Positions 8,181 through 17,200 of a DNA stretch of 64,000 nt are shown here, in pieces. Below the pieces are notes generated by a model that worked only from the letters and a program-made list of their open reading frames with translations, searched no databases and was not told the origin of the DNA. Both the position numbers and the translations under genes were made by a program. Position 1 is the first letter of the stretch. Every line of letters starts with the position of its first letter. The stretch lies in contig NZ_HE610957.1 of NCBI RefSeq assembly GCF_000285515.1, forward strand, positions 133,294 to 197,293. Direction: 5' to 3'. The stretch is from Paenibacillus senegalensis JC66. GTDB lineage: Bacteria; Bacillota; Bacilli; Paenibacillales; NBRC-103111.

Positions 8181-9837
8181 TGATGAACAGCACGTCAGGG
8201 AGGCGATCCGCCTCTTGGTCGACTGGGAGGAGCTGGCGATCGAGAAGATCCTGGAGGCCCATGATGCGCAATCGGCCATGGCTATTATGGAGAAAGAGCA
8301 GCCGGAAATTGTCTTTACGGATATGATGATGCCCGGCCAAAGCGGGGTTGAGCTGATGGAATGGATTCAAGAGACTTACGGCCAAACGAAGGTGATCGTG
8401 GTCAGCGGCCATGACGACTTTGAATTTGTGCGCGGCGCTGTTAAGTATGGGGGCTTGGATTACATCCTCAAGCCGATTGACCCGGACGACCTGCAGGCTG
8501 CGGTTAGTAAGGCTGTTAGCCAGCGGCGCAAGGAAGATCAAGAGAAGGCATTGAACAAGCAGCATACGATCGAGATGGCCATTGAGATGAATCAGATTAA
8601 GCCGGTTTACCGCGATAAGCTGTTTTCCCATTTGCTGGATGAGCCGGACTACTACTTCTCTTTGGAGGATCAGCTGTGCTTAGAATATGGTCTGCCGCAG
8701 GAAACGGGAATAAGCTGCAGATCGGCAATTCTGAGCTTGGACACGATGGAGAAGGGGGTGCGCAGCAAATTTTCCTCCCATTTGGAGCTGCTGTTCTTCT
8801 CCCTTATTAACATCTGCAACGAATATTTAAGAAAAGAGCAGAGCGGAGTTGCCTTCCGTTACTGGAACAACCGCTATGAAATTGTCCTGCTGCTCTGGAA
8901 AAGACTCGATGCCGCCCCGTCCTTGCTGCATACCTTGAACGAAGCATTCTGCAAAGCATTGGGCGGCCAATTCGAATTCGGGCTTGGAACGGCCAAAGCC
9001 TTTCCGCACGGACTTCCCTCCTCTTACCGCGAGGCGGCTGAAGCACTTAAGCGGCGCGATCTGCTAAAGCGGCATACGTGGATTCATTGCTATTCTAACG
9101 CTGCAGAGGATGAAGAAGGGGCCTCCCTACATTTTACCGATTACGAGGAAACCATCCGTTTCGCCCTGTTGTCCGGGCGCGAGGAACAGATTGAACAGGC
9201 TGTGGGCGAATGGTTCCGGGCGGTCGGCAGTCTGCCTTCGATTCGGTTAAAGCAAGTTGAACAGTGGATGCAGGAGTATAATATATTGAGAAAAACTTGG
9301 CTCGAGCCGCTGTCTTGCCCGGATCCTGCAGAAAGCGGCGGAGGAAAGACCTTCACAGCCCTTCCATTGAACGAGCAGGGCAAGCTGTCCTTGGATCGAT
9401 GGAAAAAGGAACTGACCGGACAGCTGCTGACCTTATCCAAGCAGCTGGCAGAAGAGCGCCAACGAAAGCAGAACGTCATTTACGAGATTGAGCAGTATAT
9501 TCGCCGCCATTTTGACGAGGATGTATCGCTGCAGGAAATCGCTAACCGGTTTTATTTAAGCAGGGAATATATATCCCGCCGCTTCAAGCAGGAGTTCAAG
9601 GTGAATTACAGTGATTTCGTAACAGACATCCGCATTTCTAAAGCTAAGGAATTGCTCCGCAGTCCGGATCTGAAAATCTCCGAAGTGGCTGGCATGGTCG
9701 GTTTCCCGGACGACAAGTATTTTAGCAAGGTGTTCAAAAAAGTCGTCGGTTTATCGCCAAACGACTACCGGAAAAGGATGGAAAAGGATAGCAGCATTAG
9801 GCCGGCAGCCGTTTCATCATTAAGCGAAGGCAGTTAA
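8161..9837 (+). CDS. YesN-type response regulator with AraC DNA-binding domain
   Basis: 558 residues starting MKVLIVDDEQHVREAI at 8161, preceded by GACGGGTGACG. The receiver domain covers residues about 1-120, with phospho-acceptor Asp in IVFTDMMMPG and the Lys in YILKPID. A middle region of about 300 residues separates it from the C-terminal AraC/XylS double helix-turn-helix (EEDVSLQEIANRFYLSREY; VAGMVGFPDDKYFSKVFKK; GLSPNDYR), residues about 445-545. It is expected to activate the divergent importer operon when phosphorylated. An extended frame upstream of 8161 is inside the kinase gene and is not used. Confidence 0.93.
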   Translation: MKVLIVDDEQHVREAIRLLVDWEELAIEKILEAHDAQSAMAIMEKEQPEIVFTDMMMPGQSGVELMEWIQETYGQTKVIVVSGHDDFEFVRGAVKYGGLDYILKPIDPDDLQAAVSKAVSQRRKEDQEKALNKQHTIEMAIEMNQIKPVYRDKLFSHLLDEPDYYFSLEDQLCLEYGLPQETGISCRSAILSLDTMEKGVRSKFSSHLELLFFSLINICNEYLRKEQSGVAFRYWNNRYEIVLLLWKRLDAAPSLLHTLNEAFCKALGGQFEFGLGTAKAFPHGLPSSYREAAEALKRRDLLKRHTWIHCYSNAAEDEEGASLHFTDYEETIRFALLSGREEQIEQAVGEWFRAVGSLPSIRLKQVEQWMQEYNILRKTWLEPLSCPDPAESGGGKTFTALPLNEQGKLSLDRWKKELTGQLLTLSKQLAEERQRKQNVIYEIEQYIRRHFDEDVSLQEIANRFYLSREYISRRFKQEFKVNYSDFVTDIRISKAKELLRSPDLKISEVAGMVGFPDDKYFSKVFKKVVGLSPNDYRKRMEKDSSIRPAAVSSLSEGS

Positions 9838-9862
9838 GCGGATAATCTTATAGGGATATGAC

Positions 9863-9901
9863 AACAGCTCTCTCGGCATGTTCTGCACGAGAGAGCTGTT
9901 T
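9863..9901. terminator. Perfect 13-bp hairpin between convergent genes
   Basis: AACAGCTCTCTCG (9863-9875) pairs perfectly with CGAGAGAGCTGTT (9888-9900) across a 12-nt loop. Only a short T run follows, so it may be a weak terminator or RNA-stabilising hairpin. It lies between the response regulator and the large exported protein, which converge here. Confidence 0.65.
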
Positions 9902-9928
9902 GGATTGGAGGAAGCATCAAGCTTTCAA

Positions 9929-12900
9929 TTAGCCTGCATTCCATGAATCAAGCAATTCCTCAGCCAACCGGTTCAAATCTTCCTTCGCAGCTGCATCGAT
10001 ATGGCTGCTCATGGAGTGATGATTAAGCCTTTCCACAAACTTCTCAAGGTGATGGATCGCCTGCTTCATCTGATTCCTGCTAAACATTCGCTCCGCTGTC
10101 TCCAAGCGGTTGCTTAACTGATTGGAGAGCGGTCTGCGCAGTTCTCCAGAAGCAATATAGCGGTCCACCTGCTGCTGCAGAAAGGAGAGTTCGATAACTG
10201 CGCTTAGCGTAGTAATTGTCAGAATCTCACTAGGCCCGGACTCACTTGTGTCATTTGCAGCCGTTATATAGAACGAATAGACGGTTGCCGGAGTCAAGCC
10301 TTCGACCCGGTACACGGAATCGGTTACGGTTGTTAATTTATCCCCGTTAAGGTAAACATGATAGGCTATGTTCTGAAGGTCGTCAGGCGCAACCGGATCC
10401 CAGGCCAGCTGTACCGCTGTAGGCGTAATCTCTTCCGCCCTCAAATGCTGCGGCGGGACAAGGGCAGGCTCATTCTCGGTCACAACGAGCGTGTAGGAGT
10501 CGGTCAACGATTGATAGGTCGCGGAGATAGTAGAAGTACCTGCGGACAATGCCGTTACCATTCCATTCTCATCCACCGAAGCTACGGAAGGGTTGGAGCT
10601 GGTGAATTCGATATTGCCGGAAATCGTCTCTACAGACCCGTCACTGTACGTTCCTATAACCTGAGCGGGCAAGGATTCACCAACACGTAAAGCGGATAAG
10701 CCGCTAAGCTCAATACTTTGCAATGTATGATGACTAATAGTCTCGCTGTTGCTGGCTGCACTTTCGTTATGAAGGCGGTCAACGGAAGTTACTGCATACG
10801 TATAGGTTGTTCCTTCCTCCACAGCTGTGTCGGTAAACGTGAGCTGCCCTCCGGAAGCAGGCTTGCGAATAATGGCCGCAATCGTGGACGGATCCTCCAG
10901 GGATTGGGTTTGGCTGCCCGCGAACCGGTAGATTACATAGTATGCGGAATCATTGGCCTGACTGTCTTCCCAAGTTAATTCAATCCCTTGTTCACCCTTT
11001 TGTATACTGGTTAAGACTGGAGGCTCATGGACCATTTTCGGCAGCCATGGCATAACCGGGATGAGGGCAGGGGTATTGTAAAACTCATTTCTTAACCTGT
11101 CGGCGAATCCTAGTCGGTTGTTTCGCAGACTGGTCGTGTTGTAGAACATGCTTCCTTGGACCTCATCATAATTTCGGTTGTAATTCAACTGGGTCGGAAG
11201 CTCATCGGGATTCATCCAGGCCGGATTTTCCGTCGGGACCCCAACTCGGTACGCTGCTTGCCCGATATATAAATGAGTATTTACAGCCCGTTCTTTAATT
11301 TCTCTGTTCCACCAGTCGATGACGATCTCGTAGGCTGCTGGAGGATTGCCGAAATGCCAGTAATTCTGCGGAGTAATGTAATCAATCCAGCCTTCTTCAA
11401 TCCACTTTCTTGTATCAGCATACAAGGAATCGTAGTTTTGCAGGCCATTCGTATCCGACCCCGTCGGATCCGAGGCCTTGTTGCGCCAAATCCCCAATGG
11501 GCTGATGCCAAACTTTACGTAAGGCTTCTCGTTTTTAATTTCAGCGGACAGATTGCTGATGAAGGTGTTTACATTGTCTCGGCGCCAGTCCTCTATTCTG
11601 CTGAACCTGTCTTGGCCGTATGTCTCATAGGTATGCCGATCATCAAACGTTGCTCCGGCAATAGGGGAAGGGTAGAAATAATCATCGAAGTGAACCGCAT
11701 CGATGTCGTAGTTGGAGACAACCTCCATCACACCGTCGATAATAAATTGCTGGGCATCTGGTATGCCCGGATCAATCAGCAGCCTGCCTCCATAAGGGAT
11801 AATCCAGTCCTCGTGGTTGCGCAGCGGGTGGTCGGCAACGAGCCGGTCTATATCATCGTGTATGCTGATGCGGTATGGATTAAACCAGGCATGGAACTCC
11901 AGATTCCGCTTATGGGCCTCTTCAATCATGAAGGCAAGAGGATCATAGCCTGGATCTCTGCCCTGAATGCCTGTCAGCCATTCTGACCACGGTCCGTACT
12001 GCGAGGGGTAAAAGGAATCCGCAGTAGGCTTGATTTGCATGATGATCGCGTTCATGCCCAGCGCTTGCAGGTCGTCAAGAATCTGAACAAAATCTGCTTT
12101 TTGCTGCAGGGCGAGTTCTTCGAGATCAACCTCGTCCGGGTTAGCGACTCGTGCCGGCCAGTCGATATTGTCCACCGTGGCGATCCAGGCAGCGCGCATT
12201 TCCCTCTTGGGAGCATCAAAAATAGCATCGGTAACGACAAGCAGATGACTTGAAGTTCTGCCCTCAAAGGCAGCCTGGATAAGGGTCGTGCCCAGTCCAT
12301 GCGCTGTCACCAAGCCATTGGAGTCTACAGTGGCCACTTCAGGCTTCGAACTTGTAAAAACAGACTGAGCCGTCACGTCAACAGGATCCGGGTACAAATT
12401 GTAGGCGGCTTCTACTTTGGCTTGTCTGGTTTGCCCGACAGTCATCGGGGAGAGCCCGGAAAGCTCGATACTCAGGACGACTGGAACAGGTTCAATGACC
12501 TCCAGCGAATAGGACTCCGTCAATCCTTCGAAAGATACCGTTATCGTAGTCATCCCGGCTGACTTTGCAGTGACCACTCCTTGCTCGTTGACTTCAGCGA
12601 CCTCAGGGTTGCTGCTGGTATAGTTCGCGCTCATAATGGGCAGGAGGGCAGTCGTTCCCGGATAGCGGGCAAAAAGCTGCACTCTTTCCGATGTCCCTTC
12701 TTCCAATGGTGAAGTTCCGTATAAGAATAGCTCTGTAGGCAGGATTTCATTAGCGCTAACCGTCAGCTCATAGGTCGCTGTAGGCGCATTGTTCATGGAG
12801 GCGGTTATCGTGGCTGTACCGGGATTTATAGCGGTAACCAGACCGTTCGAGTCTACGGAGGCAACCTGGTTGTCTGAGCTTGTGAAGGTGACTCCCTGAT

Positions 12901-13636
12901 GAACTCTCTCCGGGGCTGTGCTGCCGTTATAGGTGGCATAAACTTCGGATTGTCTGGTCTGTCCTACTTGCAAGGGTGTGAGCCCGGCTATCTTAAATTC
13001 GTAGACGTTTGTGTTTTCATAAAAAACAGTAAGATCATCGAAAATAAGCTCACCAGCATTTTTGTTAGCCTGGTTCAGCTCTGCCGCATAAATTTGCTGA
13101 AGGCGAATCGGGAACTTCGTGCTGCTTGGAATAGAGAAGGTTACATATTTCCATCCTGTCCAGTTCAACCCGCCATTGGGTGTAATATCGAACACCTGTT
13201 GGGCGTTCGTGCTGTCCAGAATGTGCGCACGAACCCAGCGCTTGCTATCATCTCCATGAAGCCAAAATCCGATCCGGACCGGCTCCCCGTCGATTGGCCG
13301 CCCGGCAGCCCCTTGAGCATTCAGAAATCTCAAATAGGCAGCCGATGTTCCTGTTGTACCGGTAAAATCGTACTCGAGCTTGACCGCACTCGATCCATGG
13401 ACAACCGGGTCAGGTCTGCTGACCGTACTAATTTTGACCGAGTTTGGAACGACTTGCACTCCGTGAATCCCTAATCCGGTTAAGTCTTCAAAATCTTCAA
13501 ATAGAACAGGTTGACTGGTCTCGGCATTTGCGATCGGTAGAGCGCTTACATAAAATGAAATAATCGTGCTGAGAAAGAATAGGGCGGTGATAAGTCCACA
13601 CAGCTTTGCTCTTGCTTTGAGAGATATACCGGTCAT
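9929..13636 (-). CDS. Large secreted GHL10-family glycosidase-like protein with Big2, FN3 and FIMAH-like modules
   Basis: 1235 residues. The signal peptide ends near ANA-ET (about residue 38). Order as read: carbohydrate-binding-like beta region (about 40-210), three Big2 Ig-like repeats (about 210-470, each with FTSSxPEVAxVxxxGxVTA-like strands), a GHL10 catalytic-type domain (about 475-830), FN3 (about 870-960), a fourth Big2 (about 960-1045), FN3 (about 1050-1140) and a C-terminal helical region (about 1150-1235) resembling FIMAH domains. The GHL10 domain shows REMRAAWIATVDNIDWP, FHAWFNPYR, DAVHFDDYFYP and ITPQNYWHFG, typical of DUF187/GHL10 TIM barrels. It is probably an extracellular or wall-associated glycan hydrolase. 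The ribosome binding site AAAAAGGAGCG precedes the start. The substrate is unknown. Confidence 0.88.
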   Translation of the reverse strand: MTGISLKARAKLCGLITALFFLSTIISFYVSALPIANAETSQPVLFEDFEDLTGLGIHGVQVVPNSVKISTVSRPDPVVHGSSAVKLEYDFTGTTGTSAAYLRFLNAQGAAGRPIDGEPVRIGFWLHGDDSKRWVRAHILDSTNAQQVFDITPNGGLNWTGWKYVTFSIPSSTKFPIRLQQIYAAELNQANKNAGELIFDDLTVFYENTNVYEFKIAGLTPLQVGQTRQSEVYATYNGSTAPERVHQGVTFTSSDNQVASVDSNGLVTAINPGTATITASMNNAPTATYELTVSANEILPTELFLYGTSPLEEGTSERVQLFARYPGTTALLPIMSANYTSSNPEVAEVNEQGVVTAKSAGMTTITVSFEGLTESYSLEVIEPVPVVLSIELSGLSPMTVGQTRQAKVEAAYNLYPDPVDVTAQSVFTSSKPEVATVDSNGLVTAHGLGTTLIQAAFEGRTSSHLLVVTDAIFDAPKREMRAAWIATVDNIDWPARVANPDEVDLEELALQQKADFVQILDDLQALGMNAIIMQIKPTADSFYPSQYGPWSEWLTGIQGRDPGYDPLAFMIEEAHKRNLEFHAWFNPYRISIHDDIDRLVADHPLRNHEDWIIPYGGRLLIDPGIPDAQQFIIDGVMEVVSNYDIDAVHFDDYFYPSPIAGATFDDRHTYETYGQDRFSRIEDWRRDNVNTFISNLSAEIKNEKPYVKFGISPLGIWRNKASDPTGSDTNGLQNYDSLYADTRKWIEEGWIDYITPQNYWHFGNPPAAYEIVIDWWNREIKERAVNTHLYIGQAAYRVGVPTENPAWMNPDELPTQLNYNRNYDEVQGSMFYNTTSLRNNRLGFADRLRNEFYNTPALIPVMPWLPKMVHEPPVLTSIQKGEQGIELTWEDSQANDSAYYVIYRFAGSQTQSLEDPSTIAAIIRKPASGGQLTFTDTAVEEGTTYTYAVTSVDRLHNESAASNSETISHHTLQSIELSGLSALRVGESLPAQVIGTYSDGSVETISGNIEFTSSNPSVASVDENGMVTALSAGTSTISATYQSLTDSYTLVVTENEPALVPPQHLRAEEITPTAVQLAWDPVAPDDLQNIAYHVYLNGDKLTTVTDSVYRVEGLTPATVYSFYITAANDTSESGPSEILTITTLSAVIELSFLQQQVDRYIASGELRRPLSNQLSNRLETAERMFSRNQMKQAIHHLEKFVERLNHHSMSSHIDAAAKEDLNRLAEELLDSWNAG

Positions 13637-14272
13637 GGATCGTTATCGCTCCTTTTTCATATAAGAGTTTATATGTCTCCGGGGCTACCCGCAAAATACT
13701 GATGTTATTTAAACTATGACTTCCATTTGCGGGATTTTACAATATTCATTGTTAGAAAAGCTAGGATTAAGCGCATGAAGATTCAACCTGCCGCCGTTTC
13801 CCTCCTTCCTTTGGTACGGGTAATCCTTTCCGCCGAAGAAGCAAAACGCATGAAGTGAACCGGAAAGAAAATTACACACAAATGTAAATAATATGAAATA
13901 AAAGTTCCTGCAAGGCTAATTATACCATAGTCTGGTAATTTCTCTATAGGAGCTATCACCCTATTTGCATAGGGAAAATTGTCGTCAATGGGACCAATGA
14001 AGCAATAGCGGAAAGGTGTGCTGGAGCTTCACGAGCACTATACAGAACGGCGTATTTACTTTGCGTTTTTTACGAAAATAGTGTCGATTGCTGGCAGCGG
14101 GCTGTAATCAATAGTTTGGGGAAGTGCGGAGTGACCGAAAGTTGTTAAATAATAGATTATATGCAACAATGAGGGAATCACCTTTTGGGACTTACCGGAA
14201 ATGAATAACTGGGCGAAGCCCGGGACAAAGTCATGCACAAAATAGCGCAAAGTCTATTAGGGAGGGCAGAAC
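13637..14272. other. 636-bp intergenic region with no recognised gene
   Basis: Divergent region between the GHL10 gene (leftward) and rfbC (rightward). It contains a small CCCTAT-TTGC-ATAGGG hairpin at 13959-13974 and the rfbC ribosome binding site near 14262-14268. A 64-codon minus-strand frame at 14056-14250 has no ribosome binding site or family signature and is not called. I looked for a riboswitch on both strands and could not match one. Confidence 0.5.
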
Positions 14273-14830
14273 ATGGGACAGTTCAAGTTCGAAAAATGTT
14301 TAGACATTGAAGGGATGTACATAATTGAGCCTGAAATCTTTACTGATGAAAGAGGCTATAACTTAGTATCCTACAATGTAAAGGACTTTAAAGAGGCTGG
14401 TCTTGATATGGAATTTGTGCAAGATAATTACTCGATGTCAAAAAAGGGTGTTCTTAGAGGTTTGCATTTTCAAAAAACCTTCCAGCAGGGAAAGCTGGTA
14501 CGTGTCATTAGCGGGGAAGTTTTTGATGTAGTTGTTGATATTCGTGCAGGATCTAACACTTATGGCAAGTGGTTTGGCGTCGTTTTATCCGGCGAAAAGA
14601 AAAATATGCTCTATGTTCCAAAAGGTTTTGCCCATGGTTTTTTGGTTCTTTCTGAAACAGCGGAATTTTCATACAAGTTAACTGACTATTATCACCCTGA
14701 AGATGAAGGCGGTATTCTATGGAATGATCAAACAATCGGGATTAACTGGCCGATTCCCGATGGGATGAGGATGATTATATCGGAAAGAGATCGCAGCCAT
14801 CCCGCTTTTAGTCAAGATATTGCTTTATAA
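14273..14830 (+). CDS. rfbC: dTDP-4-dehydrorhamnose 3,5-epimerase
   Basis: 185 residues, full family length. RfbC/RmlC converts dTDP-4-keto-6-deoxyglucose to dTDP-4-keto-rhamnose for cell-surface polysaccharide. Motifs: VLRGLHFQ with the catalytic-base His, GKLVRVISGEVFDVVVDIR, and YVPKGFAHGFLVLS followed by the active-site tyrosine region FSYKLTDYYHPEDEGG. The ribosome binding site AGGGAGGGC lies eight bases before the ATG. The partners rfbA, rfbB and rfbD are not adjacent, so the rest of the pathway must be elsewhere, or this enzyme serves another dTDP-sugar. Confidence 0.93.
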   Translation: MGQFKFEKCLDIEGMYIIEPEIFTDERGYNLVSYNVKDFKEAGLDMEFVQDNYSMSKKGVLRGLHFQKTFQQGKLVRVISGEVFDVVVDIRAGSNTYGKWFGVVLSGEKKNMLYVPKGFAHGFLVLSETAEFSYKLTDYYHPEDEGGILWNDQTIGINWPIPDGMRMIISERDRSHPAFSQDIAL

Positions 14831-14943
14831 AATGGGCTCAAACAGGAATAAGTGCTTGCGATCATAACTGTGCAGAAGTGAGGGGAAGAGGGAGACAGGA
14901 GAAGCGAAGCGCTCGCCTTTGTCCCCGGATTTCAACCGTTGAA

Positions 14944-15017
14944 TTTGTACGACGTTTCATACAAATCTCCAGTATTCGCCCGTCAACCCCATGCATTTGT
15001 ATGACATTTCGAACAAA
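14944..15017. repeat. Two copies of a palindromic TTTGTA...TACAAA element
   Basis: 14944-14965 reads TTTGTA, ten bases, TACAAA. 14996-15017 reads TTTGTA, then a slightly degenerate GAACAAA arm. The two 22-bp units are 52 bp apart and differ at few positions. They lie in the 327-bp gene-free gap between rfbC and the serine hydrolase, in which nothing else was recognised. They may be operators or a small dispersed repeat. Confidence 0.55.
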
Positions 15018-15157
15018 GCGCAGGCAACAAGCCCGAACAGCCCTCGAATCCCTCGAACCCCGCCAACCTTGGTTATTTTCATGCTGAGTTGTGGATGATA
15101 GACCATAGTGGGTTTCATTTAAATGTAAGTGCGCAGCTCTAGCTTCAGTCAGGAGCT

Positions 15158-16252
15158 TCAGTTAGGAAAATGCTTGGCCAGCTTACGCAGAACATGGGTA
15201 AAAATAAAGGTCATGCTCTTGGACCGATAAGCGGTTTGGTTGAACCCCCCGATAATGTACACATCCAGGCTGGGGAAGTATAGCATAGAGGTGCCGCTCG
15301 CTCCAAAATGCCCCCATCCCGTATACTTGTCAGTGAAAGGAATCAACCGCGTTCTCATCAATCCATATCCATAATCCATTCCTAGCCACATTCGCTTCCA
15401 TTGCTTCATAGTTTCCAACGTTTCCTTCTGAATAATCTGATGGCTGACCAGGGCCTTCATGAAGAGAAGCTGATCTTCCAATGTGCTTACCGTTTGCCCG
15501 CCGGAGTAGAAGCTGCTAAAGCTGCGGTATTCCTCGACGTTTATTTTCAACTCGTCCATATAGATATTCGCTACGGGATGGTCTGTTTTTACAGCAGGCT
15601 CAGAGTAGTGGGACAAATAAGTGTGGTCCATCTTAAGCGGGGTAAACAGGTAATCATGAAGCACTTCATAAAAAGGCTTAGAGGTGATAGCTTCAATAAT
15701 GAGTCCTAGGAGATTGTATCCTGTATCCGTATAACGAACCTTTTTCCCGGGAGGAAAGTGGGGGGACAAGTGCTCTTTAGACCAATGAATGGTTTCCTGA
15801 GGTGTCCAAAAGCGTGAGGGATTCTCAAGAATTTCCTCCATTAACGCTTTACCCTGTTTAGGCTTATCTTCAAAATAATCGGGAATCCCCGATGTGTTGC
15901 TTAACAAATGCTTGATTTGGATGCTGGAGGTGTAGTCTTGTCCTTTAAAAACATGAAGACCTCTAACTAGATCCGGCGGCAAATAATTGGCGATCGGGTC
16001 GTCAAACTTGGCGGCTCCTTTTTCTACTAACATGGCTAGGATTACAGAAGTAAAAGTTTTGCCCACGCTGGCCGTATGATAGGGCTGATTAGGGTGTGCG
16101 GGCACCTCATCTATGGCCCCTGCAGCCATTGGCCAGTGGATGTCGTGCTTATCGGAATGAACTAACAAATAAACATTATGAAGTTTGTGATCAGAAGCTG
16201 CTTTTCTCTCTAGTTGTTGTTCGATCTCTCTTTGCATGGCTGCTTTGTTCAT
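15158..16252 (-). CDS. Serine hydrolase of the beta-lactamase (PF00144) family
   Basis: 364 residues with the three active-site elements of the class C beta-lactamase/D,D-peptidase fold: SxxK as SVGK near residue 63, YxN as GYN near 176 and HxG as HFG near 325. No signal peptide or lipobox is visible, suggesting a cytoplasmic esterase or peptidase-like enzyme rather than a secreted beta-lactamase. Monocistronic by appearance, divergent from the ArsR gene. The substrate is not predictable; members include esterases and D-aminopeptidases. Confidence 0.85.
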   Translation of the reverse strand: MNKAAMQREIEQQLERKAASDHKLHNVYLLVHSDKHDIHWPMAAGAIDEVPAHPNQPYHTASVGKTFTSVILAMLVEKGAAKFDDPIANYLPPDLVRGLHVFKGQDYTSSIQIKHLLSNTSGIPDYFEDKPKQGKALMEEILENPSRFWTPQETIHWSKEHLSPHFPPGKKVRYTDTGYNLLGLIIEAITSKPFYEVLHDYLFTPLKMDHTYLSHYSEPAVKTDHPVANIYMDELKINVEEYRSFSSFYSGGQTVSTLEDQLLFMKALVSHQIIQKETLETMKQWKRMWLGMDYGYGLMRTRLIPFTDKYTGWGHFGASGTSMLYFPSLDVYIIGGFNQTAYRSKSMTFIFTHVLRKLAKHFPN

Positions 16253-16424
16253 CGAGATCCCCCTCTACATAATAAGCTCTCTTGTAATTCCAAAATCGCT
16301 TTAATCTATTTTCCTTTACTGTTAAATATACCAATAAAACTTTAAAAAAACGGCATACTGAGTAAATTTGTCAAAGCGAATATCTTTCTCCGTATCTCAC
16401 ACCAATCGTTATGGTAGAGTATTG

Positions 16425-16477
16425 TTGACAAGACACCAAATGGTGTCATATAATTCAATTCGACACTAAATAGTGTC
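16425..16477 (+). promoter_or_regulatory. Promoter with two operators for the ArsR-family gene
   Basis: TTGACA at 16425-16430, 18-bp spacer, TATAAT at 16449-16454. The spacer is filled by the palindrome GACACCA-AA-TGGTGTC (16432-16447). A near-identical palindrome GACACTA-AA-TAGTGTC lies at 16462-16477, just after the -10 box, 30 bp away. This is the layout expected for autorepression by the ArsR-type protein encoded downstream. The match to a known operator was not checked. Confidence 0.8.
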
Positions 16478-16595
16478 CTATTGGACGTTTGTTGTGCAAG
16501 AGGACTGATGGAAACAAGGGTACGAAAATAATCCAGTTAGTTTTGGTGGCGAATTTCACGCCTGTCCCTCGGTAATGATGTTAGGAGTGGGTGTT

Positions 16596-16925
16596 GTGAG
16601 TGATAACAACGAGTTGCGGGATGTGTTTACCGCGATTGCAGACCCAACCAGGCGTAAGCTTATTCATCTGTTAGCAGAGAAAGAGGAGCTGCCGCTGCAT
16701 GAGCTAACGGCGCAATTTACTATGGGCCGGACAGCGGTCTCCAAGCATTTGACCGTACTTAAAGAAGCTGATTTGGTTCATGATCGGAAAGTCGGGAGAG
16801 AAACGCGATTCAAGCTTAACGCTGCTCCTCTTCGAGAGGTTCAGGATTGGGCAGCTTTTTACAACAAGTACTGGAGTACGAATATGATGCGTTTGAACGA
16901 GCTATTGGAGGAGGAAGAGGAATGA
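16596..16925 (+). CDS. ArsR/SmtB-family winged-helix transcriptional regulator
   Basis: 109 residues from GTG at 16596, chosen because TTAGGAG lies eight bases upstream; an in-frame ATG at 16575 has no such site. Motifs: DVFTAIADPTRRKLIHLLAE and the recognition helix MGRTAVSKHLTVLKEADLV, then VGRETRFKLNAAPLREV. No Cys metal-binding pair is visible, which places it with the metal-independent ArsR group often found before AHSA1-domain genes. The stop overlaps the next ATG as ATGA. Likely autoregulated through the two palindromes at 16432-16477. Confidence 0.9.
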   Translation: MSDNNELRDVFTAIADPTRRKLIHLLAEKEELPLHELTAQFTMGRTAVSKHLTVLKEADLVHDRKVGRETRFKLNAAPLREVQDWAAFYNKYWSTNMMRLNELLEEEEE

Positions 16926-17173
16926 GTTTGAAACTAAATTTGGATTTCCAATACAAAACGACGCTCGAAAAGCTGTGGTCTGCCATAACTGATTCGGAGA
17001 TGCTTGCCAAGTGAATAACCGCAAATGATTTCAAGCCTATCGTAGGACATCGCTTTCGGTTTCGCCATCAGCCGAACGAATATTGGGATAGCATTGTTGA
17101 AGGCGAGGTGCTGGTCGTGAACCCGCCTTATCATATTCGATTAGCGGCAGGAGTTCGGTACGAAGTGAGGTAG
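16922..17173 (+). pseudogene. AHSA1/SRPBCC-domain protein, nonsense-interrupted and truncated
   Basis: Starts by ATGA overlap with the ArsR gene. The frame reads LDFQYKTTLEKLWSAITD and then LAK, where the family has a Trp codon but this sequence has TGA at 17012-17014. It continues in the same frame with FKPIVGHRFRFRHQPNEYWD and EGEVLVVNPPYHI to TAG at 17171. Even read through, it is about 83 residues against about 140-160 for the family, so the C-terminus is lost as well. ArsR-AHSA1 pairs are common in Bacillales; here only the regulator is intact. Confidence 0.85.
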
Positions 17174-17200
17174 TTAAATCTTGAGCGGAAGGATGTAATC

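Noticed and set aside
13637-13900. Cyclic-dinucleotide riboswitch upstream of the GHL10 gene
   Set aside because: Some G-rich elements (GGAAACGG-like) caught the eye, but the conserved stems of the ydaO or GEMM classes could not be drawn.
14056-14250. 64-codon minus-strand ORF
   Set aside because: No ribosome binding site, no recognisable domain, in an otherwise non-coding gap.
14878-15087. 69-codon ORF
   Set aside because: Composition is repeat-like (Arg/Ser/Pro) and it covers the twin palindromes; no ribosome site.
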